Source of the DNA: Vibrio atypicus
Lineage (GTDB): Bacteria > Pseudomonadota > Gammaproteobacteria > Enterobacterales > Vibrionaceae
NCBI RefSeq assembly: GCF_009811315.1
Contig: NZ_BLID01000004.1
Coordinates: forward strand, 124,001 to 188,000
Length of the DNA stretch: 64,000 nt
Direction: 5' to 3'
Made by a program: the position numbers and the translations under genes. The notes beneath the pieces are model-generated. The model was given only the letters and a program-made list of their open reading frames with translations, was not told the DNA's origin and did not search any database. The first letter of the stretch is position 1, and each line of letters begins with the position of its first letter. Positions 34,584-44,791 of this stretch are shown here, in pieces.

Positions 34584-35114
34584 ATGAGCAAAAAAGACAC
34601 CGACATTGACGATGATTTCGCCCTTTTTAGGGATGCAGTACAAGGCGTAAAAAAGTTGTCACAGGATACCATAGTCCAGCAACCAAAAAGAAATACTAAG
34701 CAAAAAGAAATCAAGCGTACCAGTCGTGAAGCAACGGATTCTGAATTTTATTTTTCTGATGAGTTCGTACCATTACTCAATGAGGAAGGTCCAACCCGTT
34801 ACGCGCGTGATGATGTCTCACAATACGAAGTGAAGCGTCTACGTCGCGGCGTATACGTACCCGATGTCTTTCTGGATATGCATGGGATGACGCAAGTTGA
34901 GGCAAAACGCGAGCTTGGTGCGATGATCGCATACTGCGTAAAGAATGAGATTTCTTGCGCGTGTGTACAACACGGCATCGGGAAGCATATTCTCAAACAG
35001 AAAGCACCTCTTTGGCTAGCTCAACACCCGGATGTTATGGCGTTCCATCAAGCGCCACTTGAGTTTGGCGGTGATGGCGCGCTATTGGTACTGCTTTCAA
35101 TTCCAGAGAAGTAA
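34584..35114 (+). CDS. smrB: Ribosome rescue endonuclease SmrB
   Basis: 176 aa. The N-terminal half is basic and flexible and probably binds the ribosome. The C-terminal Smr domain has the conserved DMHGMTQVEAKREL (about 96-110) and VQHGIGKHILK (about 132-142) motifs. SmrB cuts mRNA between collided ribosomes. Convergent with flhB; 62 bases separate the stops. Confidence 0.93.
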   Translation: MSKKDTDIDDDFALFRDAVQGVKKLSQDTIVQQPKRNTKQKEIKRTSREATDSEFYFSDEFVPLLNEEGPTRYARDDVSQYEVKRLRRGVYVPDVFLDMHGMTQVEAKRELGAMIAYCVKNEISCACVQHGIGKHILKQKAPLWLAQHPDVMAFHQAPLEFGGDGALLVLLSIPEK

Positions 35115-35176
35115 CGTAGAAGCCACTCTATGGAGTGACAGATATCAAAAACCTCGTCATCCTTAAGAGTGAACCT

Positions 35177-36307
35177 CTATTTTCTCAAGTCTGGTGGAAT
35201 TGGCAGCTCTGAGGTTTTAAGGTTTGGTCGTTGGCCGCCACGCTTACGGTACTGCTTAAGCTGGAATACATAAGCAAGTATCTGAGCTACGGCGGTAAAC
35301 AGCCCGTCTGGGATCTCTTGTTCTAGCTCAGTGGAGTGGTAAAGTGCACGGGCCAAAGGTGGGGCCGGAATGACGTAAATATCATGTTCACGCGCTATTT
35401 CTCGAATTTTCAGCGCCATGTGGTCAGTACCTTTAGCAACCACAATCGGAGCTCTATCACTATTTTGCTTATAACGCAAAGCAACAGAAAAGTGCTCTGG
35501 GTTGGTCACGATAACATCGGCTTGCGGCACTTCTGCCATCATTCTTCGCTGCGCCGCTTCACGTTGGAGCATACGAATACGACCTTTAACTTCCGGCTTA
35601 CCTTCTGTCTCTTTGTATTCGTCTTTCACTTCCTGCTTAGTCATCTTCAATTGATTTGCGTGCTGCCAGATCTGAAAAGGGATATCGATAGCAACCACAA
35701 TCAACAATGAACAACTGATCAACAAAACAAAATTAAGCAGGATATCTAAGGCGTGGAAAATGTTTTGCGGGAAGACATCCATACTCAATTGGAAGAGATC
35801 TTCTTTCGCGGCATTGATGAGATAAAACGCCATGCCAGATACCAAAGCCACTTTCAGAATCGATTTAATCAACTCAACCCAGCTTTGCATACCAACCATG
35901 CGCTTCAAACCACTTAACGGGTTCATTTTTGAAAGCTTTGGCATGGCTGCTTCAACAGAAAAACTGATACCGCCAACACCTGCGGCCCCAGCCACTGCCG
36001 CAACAAATAGCGTCACTAGGATAAGGATCAGCGGTAGAATCAAGCTGGTAAGTGAGCCTAAGGCAATATCAAACAGTTTTACGTGATCGAAGATTTCTTC
36101 GCGGGAGAGTGAGAAAAGACGCTCCATTACCGTGAATAAAGCGCGAGCAAGCCCCTCGCCAAACCACATGAGCGATATTGCACCAACCACCAGCACTGAT
36201 ACAGACGCCAACTCTTTTGACCTTGCAACCTGCCCTTTTTCTCGGGCCTGTTGCAAGCGCTTGGGCGTGGCGTCTTCGGTACGTTCTTGACCGTCAGACT
36301 CTGCCAA
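35177..36307 (-). CDS. flhB: Flagellar export switch protein FlhB (NPEH variant)
   Basis: 376 aa, TTG start with AGGAGA six bases upstream; no other start fits. Four membrane helices (about 32-52, 90-112, 146-166, 190-212) and a cytoplasmic C-terminal switch domain. The self-cleavage motif, NPTH in Salmonella (269-272), here reads N269-P270-E271-H272. FlhB changes export specificity from rod/hook to filament proteins when FliK reports hook length. Last gene of the fliK-flhB run; flhA, which follows flhB in some other bacteria, is not here. Confidence 0.94.
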   Translation of the reverse strand: MAESDGQERTEDATPKRLQQAREKGQVARSKELASVSVLVVGAISLMWFGEGLARALFTVMERLFSLSREEIFDHVKLFDIALGSLTSLILPLILILVTLFVAAVAGAAGVGGISFSVEAAMPKLSKMNPLSGLKRMVGMQSWVELIKSILKVALVSGMAFYLINAAKEDLFQLSMDVFPQNIFHALDILLNFVLLISCSLLIVVAIDIPFQIWQHANQLKMTKQEVKDEYKETEGKPEVKGRIRMLQREAAQRRMMAEVPQADVIVTNPEHFSVALRYKQNSDRAPIVVAKGTDHMALKIREIAREHDIYVIPAPPLARALYHSTELEQEIPDGLFTAVAQILAYVFQLKQYRKRGGQRPNLKTSELPIPPDLRK

Positions 36308-36331
36308 TCCAATCTCCTAATAATGCGAAAA

Positions 36332-37114
36332 TTAGCAATCTAAACGAATGAAACTACAAATTTGCTGCTCGCCTTGTACCCAGAATAGCTCATAGTGACT
36401 GTATAACCCGCCTAGGATGTACCAACACAGTAGCAAACCCACCATCAAAGCAAACGCAAAACCTAATGAGAAAATGTTTAACTGAGGTGCTGCACGAGTC
36501 ATCACGCCAAATGAAAGGTTGATGGTCAGCAAAGCGATAATGCCGGATAGAGACATACTTAGCGCCACTTTAAACATGGTTCCAAGCCAAAGTGCCAGCT
36601 CACGAAAATCCACTGTCGTTAACGAACCACTGCCGATGGGCAACGATTGGAAACTCATCACCACCAGCATGATCATTTTTAAATGACCATCAGTTGCCAA
36701 GAAAAACATGGTCGCTAAGAACATAAAAAGCTGACCAAGCAAGGGCGTATTTTGTCCGTTAGCCGGATCGACCATAGAAGCAAAACCTAAGCTCGACTGC
36801 ATACCAAGGATTTGACCCAAAATAACAAACGTTTGAATCATGAATTGGGTGACAGTCCCCATCGCGACACCAATAATGATCTGCTCTAGCAATGTCATAA
36901 AGCCAGCGAAAGAAAGCAATTCAATATTTTCAGGTACAGCGGGGATGATAGGCATCACCGCAAATGTGATTGCTAAACCTAAGTACAATCGCACCCGAGT
37001 TGATACAAAACGAGCGCCAGTCACTGACATCACCATTAACATGGCCGCTATCCGAGAATAAGGCCAAAAGTAATTCGCTATCCAATCAAGAATAAGGCCA
37101 GTCGGAAATTCCAT
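36332..37114 (-). CDS. fliR: Flagellar export gate protein FliR
   Basis: 260 aa with about six hydrophobic segments, the FliR/YscT family pattern (FAGFMTLLEQIIIGVAMG). Forms the core of the FliP5Q4R1 export gate in the MS ring. Starts 3 bases after fliQ ends and lies 24 bases before flhB. Confidence 0.95.
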   Translation of the reverse strand: MEFPTGLILDWIANYFWPYSRIAAMLMVMSVTGARFVSTRVRLYLGLAITFAVMPIIPAVPENIELLSFAGFMTLLEQIIIGVAMGTVTQFMIQTFVILGQILGMQSSLGFASMVDPANGQNTPLLGQLFMFLATMFFLATDGHLKMIMLVVMSFQSLPIGSGSLTTVDFRELALWLGTMFKVALSMSLSGIIALLTINLSFGVMTRAAPQLNIFSLGFAFALMVGLLLCWYILGGLYSHYELFWVQGEQQICSFIRLDC

Positions 37115-37117
37115 AGG

Positions 37118-37387
37118 CTAGTACAGCACCTGCGGCAGGCGCTCTATAATATTGAAGAAGAACTCCATCATCATTTGAGTCATCCAGTGGGCAAACAGCA
37201 TCAACGCTAACAATGTCACGATCAAACGTGGCAAAAAGCTTAACGTTTGTTCGTTAATCGAGGTTGCCGCCTGAAAAATCGCTACCACAAGACCAATCAA
37301 TAGGCTGGGAATAATGATCGCACACACCATGATGAGAACCATCCATAGTGCATCTCTGAATAACTCGACGAATATCTCAGGAGTCAT
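37118..37387 (-). CDS. fliQ: Flagellar export gate protein FliQ
   Basis: 89 aa with two membrane helices and the family pattern PSLLIGLVVAIFQAATSINE. Export-gate subunit packed around FliP/FliR. Between fliP (12-base gap) and fliR (3-base gap). Confidence 0.95.
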   Translation of the reverse strand: MTPEIFVELFRDALWMVLIMVCAIIIPSLLIGLVVAIFQAATSINEQTLSFLPRLIVTLLALMLFAHWMTQMMMEFFFNIIERLPQVLY

Positions 37388-37399
37388 AATGTTCTCCCG

Positions 37400-38275
37400 C
37401 TACAAGGCAAAACTGCCGGCCAAAGTTGAGAGTATCAAGTTCCAACCATCCACCAGTACGAACAACATAAGCTTAAATGGCAAGGATACGATCATCGGAG
37501 AAAGCATCATCATACCCATGGCCATCAATACCGAGGCCACAACCAAGTCAATTATCAAGAATGGCAAGAACAGCATAAAACCAATCTGGAATGCGGTCTT
37601 CAGCTCTGACGTAATGAATGCCGGAATCAATACCGCCATAGACACGTCTTCTGGAGCGGTCGCGGTAGAGCCAGAAATATTAACGAACGTTTCCAGGTCT
37701 TTGACACGAGTCTGTTTGAGCATGAAATCTTTCATCGGCGCTTGAGCCAAATCAAATGCATCACGAGCACTGATTTGCTCATTAATGTAGGGCTGAATCG
37801 CCGTATCGTTAATTTTGTTCAGCACTGGCGACATTATAAAGAAAGTCAAAAAGATAGCGATGCCGATGATCACTTGGTTCGACGGCGTTTGTTGTAGACC
37901 CATAGCCTGACGCAATATCGACATCACCACCACAATACGAGTAAATGACGTCATCAAAATCACCATCGCAGGCAAGAAGCCCAGCATGGTCATTAGAGCC
38001 AGAATCTGCAAATTGACTGAGTAGTCTTCGCTGCCATCAGGATTGGTGGTCATGGTAAATGCTGGTACACCACCACCGCCACCTGTAAAGCTGCCGGTAG
38101 TAATTGTTCGGTTAGCGCCTTGCTCTTGCGTCATCGCACTCACTGTCACTGATTGCGACGGGACCGCATTATTTGGGAGCGGCGTGTCTATCTCTTCTTG
38201 AGCCAAAGAGAGCGTAGAAAACAAGGAGAGAATTGACGCCAATAAAAGGGCTGACAGTTGGCTAGCTTTTATCAT
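37400..38275 (-). CDS. fliP: Flagellar export gate protein FliP
   Basis: 291 aa. A cleavable signal peptide (about 1-25) and a Pro/Ser-rich periplasmic stretch precede four helices. Family motifs [20 protein letters not shown] and [20 protein letters not shown] are present. Forms the gate pentamer. The first bases overlap the end of fliO by 14. Confidence 0.96.
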   Translation of the reverse strand: MIKASQLSALLLASILSLFSTLSLAQEEIDTPLPNNAVPSQSVTVSAMTQEQGANRTITTGSFTGGGGGVPAFTMTTNPDGSEDYSVNLQILALMTMLGFLPAMVILMTSFTRIVVVMSILRQAMGLQQTPSNQVIIGIAIFLTFFIMSPVLNKINDTAIQPYINEQISARDAFDLAQAPMKDFMLKQTRVKDLETFVNISGSTATAPEDVSMAVLIPAFITSELKTAFQIGFMLFLPFLIIDLVVASVLMAMGMMMLSPMIVSLPFKLMLFVLVDGWNLILSTLAGSFAL

Positions 38276-38678
38276 TCTTTTTCAATAGCTGACTTAGTTG
38301 GTTGGCAAACGGACTGGTTGCTAACCCTGCTTTATTCAGCTCCTCCTGAGATAAAGGTTTATCCAATTTAGAAATCAATTGAATCGACTGCGCAGTAACG
38401 CCCACTAAAAACTGTTCTTCGCCTGCTTGAACAATCATGATTCGCTCGCGACTGCCTACGGCAATTTGACGAACCACGCTCAATCCTTGTTGATTACCTA
38501 ACGAAGGAATTCGCATTCTTTTTAAAAGCCAGGCTAAAAAAAGAATGAACGCAATAACGAACAAAAGCGACCCAAAAGTGGTCGCTAAATCTAGTTGTCT
38601 GCCTGGTGTGGCGGCCAACGAAGAGGATGAGAACAGAGCAAGCGTAAAGAGTAAGTGCCCCTTAACCTTATAAGCCAT
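38262..38678 (-). CDS. fliO: Flagellar assembly protein FliO
   Basis: 138 aa. N-terminal signal or anchor, then a membrane helix (about 35-54) and a cytoplasmic domain ([19 protein letters not shown]) shared by FliO/FliZ proteins. It scaffolds FliP ring formation. The gene overlaps fliP by 14 bases and follows fliN by 3. Confidence 0.92.
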   Translation of the reverse strand: MAYKVKGHLLFTLALFSSSSLAATPGRQLDLATTFGSLLFVIAFILFLAWLLKRMRIPSLGNQQGLSVVRQIAVGSRERIMIVQAGEEQFLVGVTAQSIQLISKLDKPLSQEELNKAGLATSPFANQLSQLLKKNDKS

Positions 38679-38681
38679 ACT

Positions 38682-39092
38682 CTACCTTAGTTTCTTAATA
38701 CGCTCAGTTTGACTAATAACATCGGTAAGACGAATACCGAACTTATCGTTGACCACAACAACTTCACCGTGTGCGATCAATGTGCCATTAACCAATACAT
38801 CTAAAGATTCACCAGCGAGACGCTCAAGCTCTACGACAGAGCCTTGGTTCAATTGAAGTAAGTTACGAATACTGATTTGTGAGCGACCTACTTCCATCGA
38901 AATAGTCACTGGGATATCCAAAATAGTATCGAGCTTACGGCGTTCATCGTCAGAAATTGGCGAAGATGTATCTTGCAGCTCATCTAACTGGGCAGACATA
39001 ACCTCATCGACATCGATCTCGGGTGCGGCTGGATCTTCTCCTAAAGCAGCAGCCCATTCGTCAGCCAATTTTTGGTCGTCACTTGGTTCCAT
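38682..39092 (-). CDS. fliN: Flagellar motor switch protein FliN
   Basis: 136 aa. Acidic N-terminus, then the C-terminal SpoA/SPOA-like domain (about 55-135, ILDIPVTISMEVGRSQISIR). Bottom part of the C-ring that takes part in switching and docks the FliH-FliI complex. Confidence 0.96.
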   Translation of the reverse strand: MEPSDDQKLADEWAAALGEDPAAPEIDVDEVMSAQLDELQDTSSPISDDERRKLDTILDIPVTISMEVGRSQISIRNLLQLNQGSVVELERLAGESLDVLVNGTLIAHGEVVVVNDKFGIRLTDVISQTERIKKLR

Positions 39093-39114
39093 ACCTAATA
39101 CCTACAATTCTCTA

Positions 39115-40164
39115 TTAATCTTCGATTTCCCCTTCATCATCTTCCAGTTCGGAAATGACGTCTTTACCAAGGAAAGCAATATCGGTTTTAACCACATCTG
39201 GTCGTTTAATTTTTTCAGAAACTTGAACCGCAAGATTTTCACCTGAGCGACCCATTTTCACACGATAAGTTGGGAGTTCTTCCACAAACATCGTCGCATG
39301 CTCTGGCATAGTGATCGGGATAATATCGCCCGGTTGTAACTCCATTAAGTCACGCAGAGAGATATCTTGCTCTAACAAGTTCACGCGGAAGTTAACTGGC
39401 ACATCCATGATTTCTTCACGTAGTGCAGTGCTCCAACGGACATCGGTTTCCATCTTATCGGATTGGACACCGGCATCGAGCAATTCTCGAATCGGCTCTA
39501 CCATCGAGTAAGGCATAACAACGTGGAAATCACCGCCGCCGCCATCCACCTCAATATGGAATGAACTAACAACGATCACTTCCGTAGGGCTCACAATATT
39601 CGCCATACTTGGGTTTACTTCGGAATCCAAATACTCAAACTCAACCCCCATAACTGGCGACCAAGCTTCTTTGTAATCTTCAAAAACAATTTTCAGTAGT
39701 AACTGAACGATTCGACGTTCAGTCGGGGTAAACTCACGACCTTCGATACGTGCATGGAATCGACCATCACCACCAAAAAAGTTTTCTACCAAAATAAACA
39801 CTAAGCGCGCTTCCATGGTAATGAGCGCGGTACCTTTTAGCGGGCGAAAACGCACCATGTTCAAACTGGTCGGAACATAAAGCGTGTTTTGATATTCGCC
39901 GAACTTCATCATTTGAACGCCGTTTATCGACACCTCTGCTGTTTTTCGCAGCATGTTGAATAGGCTGATACGCATATGACGAGCAAAGCGCTCATTGATG
40001 AGCTCCAGCGTCGGCATTCGACCACGTACAATGCGGTCCTGAGAAGAGAAGTCAAAGTCTACGGCACTCGCATCACTGGCAACCGACTCTTCTTCAACCT
40101 CATCAACATCATCTACCCCGTGAAGTAGCGCATCGATTTCATCTTGGCTTAATAGATCTGTCAC
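39115..40164 (-). CDS. fliM: Flagellar motor switch protein FliM
   Basis: 349 aa, GTG start with AGGTGA upstream. N-terminal CheY-binding peptide TDLLSQDEIDALL (2-14), central CheC-like domain, C-terminal SpoA domain (about 255-330). Binds CheY-P and passes the turn signal to FliG. 22 bases before fliN. Confidence 0.96.
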   Translation of the reverse strand: MTDLLSQDEIDALLHGVDDVDEVEEESVASDASAVDFDFSSQDRIVRGRMPTLELINERFARHMRISLFNMLRKTAEVSINGVQMMKFGEYQNTLYVPTSLNMVRFRPLKGTALITMEARLVFILVENFFGGDGRFHARIEGREFTPTERRIVQLLLKIVFEDYKEAWSPVMGVEFEYLDSEVNPSMANIVSPTEVIVVSSFHIEVDGGGGDFHVVMPYSMVEPIRELLDAGVQSDKMETDVRWSTALREEIMDVPVNFRVNLLEQDISLRDLMELQPGDIIPITMPEHATMFVEELPTYRVKMGRSGENLAVQVSEKIKRPDVVKTDIAFLGKDVISELEDDEGEIED

Positions 40165-40171
40165 GATTCAC

Positions 40172-40669
40172 CTATTGGATGACAAAGTCGGTAAATAGAA
40201 CACGTTCGATAACTGGTTGTCCTACTGCACGCGTTAAACTGGCTTTAATGTCTTCTGTTGCTTTATCACGAAGCTCAACTCGGCCATTGGCACTTCTTAG
40301 CTGCTCTACCGTCGCAGAAGCAAACGTACTCAACAAAGAACTTTCAACCAATGGAGAGTGATAACGAGCTAAATTTTCATTTTCGCTACCACGAACCATC
40401 AGCTGAACTTTAATTTGGACTAAGCGATCGCGTTTATCACCCGTAACATTAAAGATAAAAGGTTGGGCAATATTTACGTAAGCCACAGGCTCAGTTGGCG
40501 CAACCACTTCTTGTTGCGTAGCAGCTTCTTCTGTTGCTTCTTCATCTGAACCCATCAAGAAAAAAGCAGCGCCACCACCGCCAAGCAGAAGAACCACAAC
40601 CGCTACGATGATAATTATGAGTTTGCCTTTCCCTTTGGGAGCTTCGGTTTCGACTTCATCGACTGCCAT
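40172..40669 (-). CDS. fliL: Flagellar basal-body protein FliL
   Basis: 165 aa. A short acidic and basic cytoplasmic start, one membrane helix (about 17-41) and a periplasmic FliL domain ending LFTDFVIQ. FliL rings surround stators and aid torque in polar flagella. 7 bases before fliM. Confidence 0.95.
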   Translation of the reverse strand: MAVDEVETEAPKGKGKLIIIIVAVVVLLLGGGGAAFFLMGSDEEATEEAATQQEVVAPTEPVAYVNIAQPFIFNVTGDKRDRLVQIKVQLMVRGSENENLARYHSPLVESSLLSTFASATVEQLRSANGRVELRDKATEDIKASLTRAVGQPVIERVLFTDFVIQ

Positions 40670-40705
40670 AACTTAACATTCTCTTTATGTTGGTGTTTTT
40701 ATAGT

Positions 40706-42910
40706 TTAAGCGTAATAACTGATTCCATCACGCTTTGCAGCGACATTCAAATCAAGATTGATGTCTGGTTCAAGGTTTTCTTCACCCATACCGGCTTGAT
40801 TGCTGCTACCTTGACCAGATTGCCCCTGTCCATTCGCTGCATAACGATTTTGTTGCTGCCCACTCGCTTGCTGTTGTACAGAAGTATCACCTAACTGAAC
40901 ACCTTGTTGAGCGAGCATTTCTCGTAATCTTGGCATTGATTGTTCAAGCGCATCACGAGCTTGTTGGTTAGCGACGGTAAAGTGAACCGTTGCGCCATCA
41001 CCGTTCATATTCATACGAATTTGCATTCGGCCCAATTCCGGCGGATCCAATCGAATATCGATGTTCTTTAAGTTCTTTGAAAGCATCATCTGAACACGTT
41101 CAGCGACTTGATCACTGGCCATTTCTCGATTCATTTGCAATGGCACTTGAGCCGCTTGCTCTGCTCGAACCTGACCTGAGCTACTCTGCTGAAGACCTGC
41201 GGCTTGAGCCAGTTGCTGAGCGAATGCTGGCTCACCGCCTTGCCCTAAGCCGGATTCATTCTTGGCTGCAGAACCGTTAGTTAAACCGCCAACAGTTTTG
41301 GCACTCATCGCGGCTTTAAGCATGGCTTGCTCGGCAACCGCTGGGTTAACTGGTGTGTTCACAGGCGCATTCACGAGCGTTTGCATTTGGCTTGCCATCA
41401 CTTCAGGGCTCGCGACTTGTGTTGGAGCAAGGGCTGCTGCGTTTTGTTGCGCTGCAACTTGCGCCGTTTGAGACTGAGCAAGCGCTTGATGAACAGACTG
41501 GGCCACCGCAGCTTGTTGCGCTTTAGGCTCTAACTGCGATGAGGACTTAAGTACGACCTCGTCACTCGTCACTTCGTCACTACTGTTTACCGCCCAAGGG
41601 ATAGCCGCCGCTGCCATCACGCCCGCAGCTACCGGAGCTTCAATACTCGCACTAGAAACATCTGACGCACTGCTTGCAGTCGTTTGTAGCACCGTTTGAG
41701 ATTTTGGTGTCGAAGCGGCTTTAACATCTACTTTTGCTTCCGTCGCTACTTTTGTTCCAACAGCGGCAACAGCAGCCACTTCTGGACTCACAACATTGGA
41801 TTCTTCAACCGCTTCAACCGCCGCCTTGGTGGTAAGCGCGGCTTCAGTGATTTGGTCTTCCGCTAGGTTGCTCTCTGCCATTTTTAGCAGCTCAGCGTCA
41901 TCTTCGGTAACCACTTGCTGTTGAATCATTTCTTTTTGGCCAACAGCCTTTGCAGCCTCTGATTCCAATATCACTTCATCATTGACACTTGTTTGTGTAG
42001 CGGCGGCAGTGAGTGCTACGCCGGAAGCCACGGCGGCTTCTTTGCTATCTGAAATAGACGTTGTTTTTTGCCCTACAAGTTGTTCAGGCTGAGGGGCAGA
42101 TTCAGTTTGTACAAATCTCTGCGCTGCAGCAGGGATCACAACCGCTTCACCTTTATTCGAACCTTGCTGTTCAACAGACGCTTCGCCCTCTAGATGACGT
42201 GAAGTCTGCTTAGGCAAGGTCTCCTGAGCTACTACGCGACTATTTTGAACCTCAGGAGCATCAAGCTCTTCTGTCACAGCACGGCTTACTACATCTTGTT
42301 GAGGAATACTTTGCTCAGGCACTTTTTGCGAACTTACAGGCGCCAAGCCCTCGGCGTCTGATACCGTGTCCGTTTTTAGATTAGCGGTTTGATTCGTTTG
42401 AGCTTCAGGTTGTTGCGGCAAAGGCTTGCCATCTTTTGCTTGCAATGCGCTGTTGGATTGATCAAGGCGTTTTAACACTTCATCATTGTCAGCGATGATT
42501 TTCTCAGCTTCACTTGAGGTCGTCTTTTCCGATTTCACTAAAGGTGCAGGTTCGACCTTTTCATCTTTCTCAAGCTTTGCACTCTTTTGTTGAGGCTCGT
42601 CGCTTTCAGCGTCACTAATTTCAGCTTTTACCGCTTTACTATTTTCCTGTATGAGCAACTCATCAGCACTCGCGCTTTCAGTTGACTCTGCTTTACCTTT
42701 CAACGGCTTATCTGCTGACTCTTCAACTGCCTCACCATCTTCTGCTTTCGCTGATTTGCCCTCAGAAGTGCTGTCGCCTTTGATGAAAGAAGAGAGTTTG
42801 GAGAAAAAACCTTCAGATTGCGTTTCTTCACTGGCCTCACTGATTTCAGTCGTGGCAGCGGTCTTAGTCACTTTTGGACTGTCGGTCACGGTCGATAGGT
42901 TAATATTCAT
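40706..42910 (-). CDS. fliK: Flagellar hook-length control protein FliK
   Basis: 734 aa from ATG 42910 (AGGTG seven bases upstream; the TTG two codons earlier is less likely). Long, low-complexity Glu/Ala/Gln/Ser-rich N-terminal ruler region and a C-terminal Flg_hook domain (about 610-690, with DIRLDPPELGRMQIRMNMNG). Secreted ruler that tells FlhB to switch. Longer than enterobacterial FliK (about 400 aa), as in other vibrios. A sigma54-type promoter lies upstream and a new operon segment probably starts here. Confidence 0.93.
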   Translation of the reverse strand: MNINLSTVTDSPKVTKTAATTEISEASEETQSEGFFSKLSSFIKGDSTSEGKSAKAEDGEAVEESADKPLKGKAESTESASADELLIQENSKAVKAEISDAESDEPQQKSAKLEKDEKVEPAPLVKSEKTTSSEAEKIIADNDEVLKRLDQSNSALQAKDGKPLPQQPEAQTNQTANLKTDTVSDAEGLAPVSSQKVPEQSIPQQDVVSRAVTEELDAPEVQNSRVVAQETLPKQTSRHLEGEASVEQQGSNKGEAVVIPAAAQRFVQTESAPQPEQLVGQKTTSISDSKEAAVASGVALTAAATQTSVNDEVILESEAAKAVGQKEMIQQQVVTEDDAELLKMAESNLAEDQITEAALTTKAAVEAVEESNVVSPEVAAVAAVGTKVATEAKVDVKAASTPKSQTVLQTTASSASDVSSASIEAPVAAGVMAAAAIPWAVNSSDEVTSDEVVLKSSSQLEPKAQQAAVAQSVHQALAQSQTAQVAAQQNAAALAPTQVASPEVMASQMQTLVNAPVNTPVNPAVAEQAMLKAAMSAKTVGGLTNGSAAKNESGLGQGGEPAFAQQLAQAAGLQQSSSGQVRAEQAAQVPLQMNREMASDQVAERVQMMLSKNLKNIDIRLDPPELGRMQIRMNMNGDGATVHFTVANQQARDALEQSMPRLREMLAQQGVQLGDTSVQQQASGQQQNRYAANGQGQSGQGSSNQAGMGEENLEPDINLDLNVAAKRDGISYYA

Positions 42911-42987
42911 AGTCAAACACCTGCACAGCTAATAACAAAGCTAAAGAGAGGCAACACTGCAATTGGAAGCCCATTTTTTGAATAAAA

Positions 42988-43003
42988 TGCAAGAAATGAG
43001 CCA
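42988..43003 (-). promoter_or_regulatory. Sigma54-type promoter of fliKLMNOPQR-flhB
   Basis: Minus strand TGGCTCATTTCTTGCA: TGGC at -24 and TTGCA at -12, with the invariant GG and GC ten bases apart. It lies in the otherwise empty 111-base gap between fliJ and fliK, about 80 bases before the fliK start. Confidence 0.75.
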
Positions 43004-43021
43004 CTAAATAAGAACAATAGA

Positions 43022-43462
43022 TTAATTGGAGGGTCTGCGAGCAAACTGAAGAGTAACGAACTCATCCATCTGCTTTTGTTCACGAATATTTTCTAGTTTG
43101 GCTTTTTCTGTACGCTTCTTTTCAATCAACCATTCATAAGAACGGCGCTGCTTACGATTCTCTAGCCAATTCTGCTCACAACCTTCGACCTGTCCTTTAA
43201 AGTGCGATTCAGCCTGCTTTTGCTTGGCTAACGTTTCGTCTAAAGTCGTTAAAAATCGATTCAAGTGACTATACTGGCTGGCAGTCAAACCTTGCTGGCC
43301 ACGATCGACCAACTGCTGGCAGTAGTCAAGGCGGTACTTTTCAATTTGGCTAAGCTGTTGGTAGTAACCTTCAAGCTCTGTACGCGCTTGGTTTAAGGCC
43401 AGAACCGCTTGGTTTTCTCGCTCTTTTGCTTGTTCAAGAAGAAATTCGAGTGCGTTATCCAT
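43022..43462 (-). CDS. fliJ: Flagellar export chaperone FliJ
   Basis: 146 aa, almost wholly helical coiled coil, charged, with no membrane segment. FliJ sits in the FliI hexamer centre and activates the export gate. It follows fliI by 6 bases. Confidence 0.92.
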   Translation of the reverse strand: MDNALEFLLEQAKERENQAVLALNQARTELEGYYQQLSQIEKYRLDYCQQLVDRGQQGLTASQYSHLNRFLTTLDETLAKQKQAESHFKGQVEGCEQNWLENRKQRRSYEWLIEKKRTEKAKLENIREQKQMDEFVTLQFARRPSN

Positions 43463-43468
43463 CGTCTA

Positions 43469-44791
43469 CTACTCCCCTTGCAATAAGCCGCGTAGCATGT
43501 TGACACACATGTCATAAGGTACGCTTTCTTTCATCGCCTGCTGCAAGTAACCATCCAGTTTAGGCTTGATAGTAAACGCACCATCAATCGCTGGATCGGT
43601 ACCCGGTTTATAGGCGCCAATTGAAACCAAATCTTGGTTCTTACGACAAATAGAAAGCACTTGGCGTACCGCTTTTGACATCAGTACATGCTCTTCAGAA
43701 GTGATCTGAGGCATAACACGACTGACCGACTTTTCTACGTCAATCGCAGGGTAATGTCCGGCATCGGCCATTTCACGAGATAACACTACGTGACCATCCA
43801 AAATCGCTCGTGACGCGTCCGCAATAGGATCTTGTAGATCATCACCTTCCGTCAATACGGTGAAGAAAGCCGTGATGGAGCCTTGCTCTGGGCTGCCGTT
43901 ACCCGCACGTTCAACAAGTGCAGGCAGTTTGGCAAATACCGAAGGTGGATAGCCTTTGGTTGCAGGCGGCTCACCGACTGAGAGGGCTATTTCACGTTGC
44001 GCCTGAGCAAAACGAGTTAATGAATCCATTAACAGCAGCACGTCTAAGCCTTGATCGCGGAAGTACTCAGCAATCGTCAGCGCTGTTTGGCAACCTTTTA
44101 AACGCATCAAAGGAGAAGAGTCAGCGGGTGCCGCAACCACTACTGAGCGCTGACGGCCATCCACACCTAAAATCTCTTCAATAAATTCTTTTACTTCTCG
44201 ACCACGTTCACCGATTAAACCAACTACGACGACTTGCGCGGTTGTACCTCGAGTCATCATGCCTAGCGTCACCGACTTACCAACACCGGAACCAGCGAAT
44301 AGACCGATACGTTGGCCTTTACCCACAGTTAACAGGCCATTGATCGCCTTGATGCCGACATCAAGGGGCTCTGAGATAGGTTTGCGTGCAAGCGGGTTAA
44401 TGGGATCAGCGTTAAAGGATGCGCGCTTTTCCGTATAGATAGGGCCTAAACCATCAAGTGGATTTCCCACACCGTCAATCACTCGACCTAATAGCTCCAT
44501 ACCAACCGGCAGGCCAGTATCTGTAGTCAAAGGGGTGACTTTAGCACCAGGTAATACACCTGTGATTTGCTCACTTGGCATTAGGTAAAGGTTGTCGCCT
44601 GAGAAGCCAACCACTTCAGCTTCCATCTCACCGTGCATGGTTTCTACGCGGCACAAACTGCCAATGGGAGCTCGGCAGCCTGTTGCTTCTAGGGTCAAGC
44701 CCACCACTCGCACCAGCTTGCCAGACGCAACAGGTCGGCAAGTGAGTCCTTGGGTTTTATACTGAGATAAGCGCTCCGCGAGGGCTAACAC
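43469..44791 (-). CDS. fliI: Flagellar export ATPase FliI
   Basis: 440 aa, GTG start that shares one base with the fliH stop (TAGTG arrangement). Walker [13 protein letters not shown] (163-174), Walker B region [15 protein letters not shown], and the F1-ATPase-like catalytic glutamate in [10 protein letters not shown]. Hexameric ATPase that loads export substrates. Confidence 0.96.
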   Translation of the reverse strand: MLALAERLSQYKTQGLTCRPVASGKLVRVVGLTLEATGCRAPIGSLCRVETMHGEMEAEVVGFSGDNLYLMPSEQITGVLPGAKVTPLTTDTGLPVGMELLGRVIDGVGNPLDGLGPIYTEKRASFNADPINPLARKPISEPLDVGIKAINGLLTVGKGQRIGLFAGSGVGKSVTLGMMTRGTTAQVVVVGLIGERGREVKEFIEEILGVDGRQRSVVVAAPADSSPLMRLKGCQTALTIAEYFRDQGLDVLLLMDSLTRFAQAQREIALSVGEPPATKGYPPSVFAKLPALVERAGNGSPEQGSITAFFTVLTEGDDLQDPIADASRAILDGHVVLSREMADAGHYPAIDVEKSVSRVMPQITSEEHVLMSKAVRQVLSICRKNQDLVSIGAYKPGTDPAIDGAFTIKPKLDGYLQQAMKESVPYDMCVNMLRGLLQGE

